Program-made: the position numbers and the translations under genes
Notes under the pieces: generated by a model
Databases searched by the model: none
The model's input: the letters and a program-made list of their open reading frames with translations, nothing else
Told to the model about the DNA's origin: nothing
Shown here: in pieces, positions 63,082 through 64,000 of the stretch
Numbering within the stretch: the first letter of the stretch is position 1
Layout of the letters: each line of letters opens with the position of its first letter
DNA from: Flavobacterium collinsii
GTDB lineage: Bacteria; Bacteroidota; Bacteroidia; Flavobacteriales; Flavobacteriaceae
Reading direction: 5' to 3'
Length of the DNA: 64,000 bases
Assembly (NCBI RefSeq): GCF_902804485.1
Contig: NZ_CADCST010000085.1
Span: 62,001-126,000, forward strand

Positions 63082-64000
63082 TTATTGCTGTTCTGCAATT
63101 GTAGCTTTATTAAGTTTCAGCACTCTGATCTTTTTGTTGGTATTGTCAGACAAAAATAAACGATCATTAAGTTGTGCAACACCTACAATACTTCCAAAAG
63201 GATTTTGCCCCATAACATCAGAAGCATTTACTCTTGGAGTATAAATACGGTCCATAAATTCTGGTTTTGGATAAAGACGTAAGTAATTTGTACTTCCAAC
63301 ATTTTCAGAAGTTATTGCCCAGTCTTTTGTAAAGTTAATGGCGATAGGTTTAGGAGTAAAAGCAGCTATTACAGGTTTTAGAGGCTCTGTCAGCGAACTT
63401 GCCGAATTAGATTTGATGCCTGCAATATTGTAATACAAATAGCTTTTGGTATCTCTTCCTGCTACTACTAAATTTCCGGCATCTACATCCATAGAATAGA
63501 TTTGGTCAAAACCGTTTAAGGTGTTTAATTTAGCAATAGGTTTTAAATTCCAATCGCTGCTTGCGGTAATCTGAGAGGTTTCGAAAACTTTAATCGAGGT
63601 TTCTTTTTCTTTTACGAATACCAATCCGTCTTTTACCACAACTCCAAACACGTGAACAAAAGTTTGCCACCACTGACCGTTTCCTACCGTGCTTATTCCG
63701 GCGTTTGTAACTTCATCCATTACAAAAAGTCTTGAATCAACACTTCCTATATATAGTCGTCCGCTATCTACACAAACAGATGAAAGTTTCGTAAACGGAA
63801 TTGTAGTTGCTCCTTTTGTGTAAGCGGTGATGGTTTTGATGTAAGTCATTGATGTGGCATCAAAAACTTCAAGGACATCACCATTACAAACATATAGTTT
63901 ATTGTTGGCAACGGTTATTCCTTTAGGATCAAAAGTTCCAGTTCCGGCTCCAATCTGAGCTGCCGTAATAGAAGCTTCTTCAGTTGGATAGTAATAATCA
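63082..64000 (-). CDS. Beta-propeller-like protein, 5' end outside the window
   Basis: The frame is open to the window edge (at least 306 residues), so the ATG at 63849 is internal and the true start lies beyond 64000. Repeated strands such as SSVCVDSGRLYIGSVDSRLFV, VVKDGLVFVKEKETSIKVF, MDVDAGNLVVAGRDTKSYL and IVGVAQLNDRLFLSDNTNKKIRVLKL are typical of NHL/YVTN-like propeller blades. The missing N-terminus probably carries a signal peptide. The function is unknown. Confidence 0.75.
   Translation of the reverse strand, partial: DYYYPTEEASITAAQIGAGTGTFDPKGITVANNKLYVCNGDVLEVFDATSMTYIKTITAYTKGATTIPFTKLSSVCVDSGRLYIGSVDSRLFVMDEVTNAGISTVGNGQWWQTFVHVFGVVVKDGLVFVKEKETSIKVFETSQITASSDWNLKPIAKLNTLNGFDQIYSMDVDAGNLVVAGRDTKSYLYYNIAGIKSNSASSLTEPLKPVIAAFTPKPIAINFTKDWAITSENVGSTNYLRLYPKPEFMDRIYTPRVNASDVMGQNPFGSIVGVAQLNDRLFLSDNTNKKIRVLKLNKATIAEQQ

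Noticed and set aside
63082..63849. Treating the last gene as complete from the ATG at 63849
   Set aside because: The same frame stays open with blade-like sequence to position 64000, so that ATG is internal and the gene is cut by the window.

Overview
The window is AT-rich DNA from a member of the Bacteroidota, most likely a Flavobacterium. Supporting signs are the gene families, promoters of the Bacteroidota type (TTTG about 20 bp before TAnnTTTG), many lipoproteins, TPR-fused regulators, and several families of short structured intergenic repeats. No rRNA, tRNA, CRISPR array or complete transposon was seen.

Layout. 1-9.1 kb: a sulfur and respiration neighbourhood with an MBL-rhodanese persulfide dioxygenase-type protein, an HD phosphohydrolase, cytochrome bd (cydAB), a GNAT, a TauE/SafE exporter, a Crp/Fnr regulator and a small rhodanese. 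9.1-16 kb: GapN, an M1 peptidase, an esterase with a TPR tail, an ACT protein and small proteins. 16-22.6 kb: a tripartite RND efflux operon. 22.6-29.4 kb: a DJ-1/PfpI protein, two AraC regulators, a SnoaL-like lipoprotein, a DeoR regulator divergent from a 5'-nucleotidase, and a solo HsdR_N-type nuclease. 29.8-40.2 kb: two copies of a signalling module (TPR histidine kinase, a roughly 60-residue GPGD lipoprotein, and a divergent membrane protein behind a long conserved leader). Only one copy keeps a response regulator. Between the copies lie a GH1 glycosidase and small envelope genes. 40.3-44.7 kb: an MscS channel and a CPA1 antiporter.

44.7-58.7 kb is the most interesting part: a double peptide-natural-product island. 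On the minus strand a 54-residue lanthipeptide-type precursor is followed by two lipoprotein S8 peptidases and a split LanB dehydratase; no LanC is visible. On the plus strand are two double-glycine bacteriocin-like peptides, three very small leaderless membrane peptides, a CPBP protein, a frameshifted HlyD adaptor and a C39-peptidase ABC exporter. A membrane-bound TPR-AraC regulator sits between the two arms. Palindromes GAAATTC-N2-GAATTTC lie in front of both precursor promoters, one helical turn apart in relative spacing, so the regulator probably controls both arms, and the single C39 exporter may serve both.

58.9-64 kb: a small helical protein, a RhuM-family protein, a family 2 glycosyltransferase and a beta-propeller-like gene cut by the window end.
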